6,197 nt of DNA from JBBTVO01 sp038058335 (GTDB lineage: Bacteria > Patescibacteriota > Microgenomatia > Levybacterales > UBA12049). The stretch is taken from NCBI GenBank assembly GCA_038058335.1, contig JBBUBI010000073.1, positions 1 through 6,197 of the forward strand, in the 5' to 3' direction. The position numbers and the translations under genes were made by a program. Below the pieces are notes generated by a model. That model was not told the origin of the DNA, did not search any database, and was given only the letters and a program-made list of their open reading frames with translations. This document shows, one piece after another, positions 5,843 to 6,197 of this stretch (its first letter is position 1; every line of letters starts with the position of its first letter).

Positions 5843-6197
5843 TGGCGTTGTTCATCGGCATGCTTAATTTTCCGGTTTTTTGTCCTAGATCAAGATTATA
5901 AAGCTGTGAGTATAACTTGATGAGCTGATCCTTCTGAAAAAGACTTGTTTGCTTTTCAAGTTTCCCTCTTTGCCACGGAGCCATCCGAGTAAGCTCATCA
6001 ATCGTTTCTGATCCTTCCGAAGATAATGCAATCATAAGACGGAATTGTCTGACAAGCATAAATGTAATTATTTCCGTAGCAGAATTTTCTAAAAGCTTAT
6101 GGAAAAGTTCGATAAGATATTTTCCGTTTCCAGGCTTAATTCCGTCAAGAAAATTAAAAATAATTTTTGGAATTTTAAATCCTTGAATCTGCGCATT
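5817..6197 (-). CDS. holA: DNA polymerase III delta subunit, C-terminal 126 residues (5' end outside window)
   Basis: The clamp-loader delta subunit opens the beta sliding clamp. The reading frame is open from the window edge (6197) to TAA at 5817-5819, giving 126 residues, about the C-terminal third of a roughly 320-340 residue protein. The Met at 6057-6059 is internal, not a start: the frame continues upstream with family-like sequence. Recognisable parts of the C-terminal helical collar domain are FNFLDGIKPGN, FHKLLENSATE, MLVRQFRLMIAL (typical of HolA/YqeN), the short APWQRGKLEKQ segment, and LYNLDLGQKTGKL...AIDIFLLNI, where D/KxKTG followed by a final helix is the family ending. The AAA+-like N-terminal part cannot be seen. 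It is on the same strand as the mutase operon and ends 11 nt before it. There is no obvious functional link to sugar metabolism; adjacency is probably incidental. Confidence 0.85.
   Translation of the reverse strand, partial: NAQIQGFKIPKIIFNFLDGIKPGNGKYLIELFHKLLENSATEIITFMLVRQFRLMIALSSEGSETIDELTRMAPWQRGKLEKQTSLFQKDQLIKLYSQLYNLDLGQKTGKLSMPMNNAIDIFLLNI

Noticed and set aside
5817..6059. An 80-residue stand-alone gene starting at the Met at 6057-6059
   Set aside because: The frame stays open to the window edge and the upstream residues also look like the HolA C-terminal domain, so this is the tail of a longer gene.
1..6197. Alternative genetic code (UGA read as glycine), known in some Patescibacteria
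   Set aside because: All genes read through without any in-frame TGA and end in TAA or TAG, so nothing requires recoding.

Overview
The window is a compact, AT-rich bacterial segment (about 40% GC by eye) with seven protein genes and almost no intergenic DNA. I see no RNA genes, insertion sequences or CRISPR repeats. The gene set (LexA, UvrB, a Pol III delta subunit, an archaeal-type phosphoglucose/phosphomannose isomerase), the dense packing, and the absence of a Shine-Dalgarno sequence before all six visible starts fit a small-genome uncultured lineage such as the Candidate Phyla Radiation (Patescibacteria). That placement is an inference and no marker here proves it. The standard genetic code works: stops are TAA or TAG, and no in-frame TGA has to be read through.

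Left block (1-1319), DNA damage. The 5' third of uvrB runs leftward off the window and lexA runs rightward. They diverge from an 81-bp spacer (609-689). Each start codon is preceded by a -10-like hexamer with exactly 6 nt in between, so both mRNAs are predicted to be leaderless. A 12-bp motif occurs twice in the spacer, once over each promoter, and is a candidate LexA operator.

Right block (1321-6197), minus strand, sugar phosphates. Reading right to left: the end of holA, a phosphomannomutase/phosphoglucomutase, an inositol-monophosphatase-family phosphatase, a bifunctional PGI/PMI, and an enolase-family protein. Gaps are 11, 5, 17 and 2 nt. A perfect TTGACA -35 with an AATAAT -10, also of leaderless geometry, sits at the end of holA and probably starts the sugar-phosphate operon. 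The mutase and isomerase together connect hexose-1-phosphate, hexose-6-phosphate and fructose-6-phosphate, and supply precursors for nucleotide-sugar and envelope glycan synthesis.

The most unusual item is the enolase homologue at 1321-2580. It is full length and keeps the three Mg ligands, the catalytic Lys and the acid Glu. It has lost the His, His-Arg and second Glu that bind phosphate and assist catalysis in true enolases. It may be an enolase-derived enzyme with another substrate, or a non-catalytic paralogue. It meets lexA tail to tail with one base between the stop codons.
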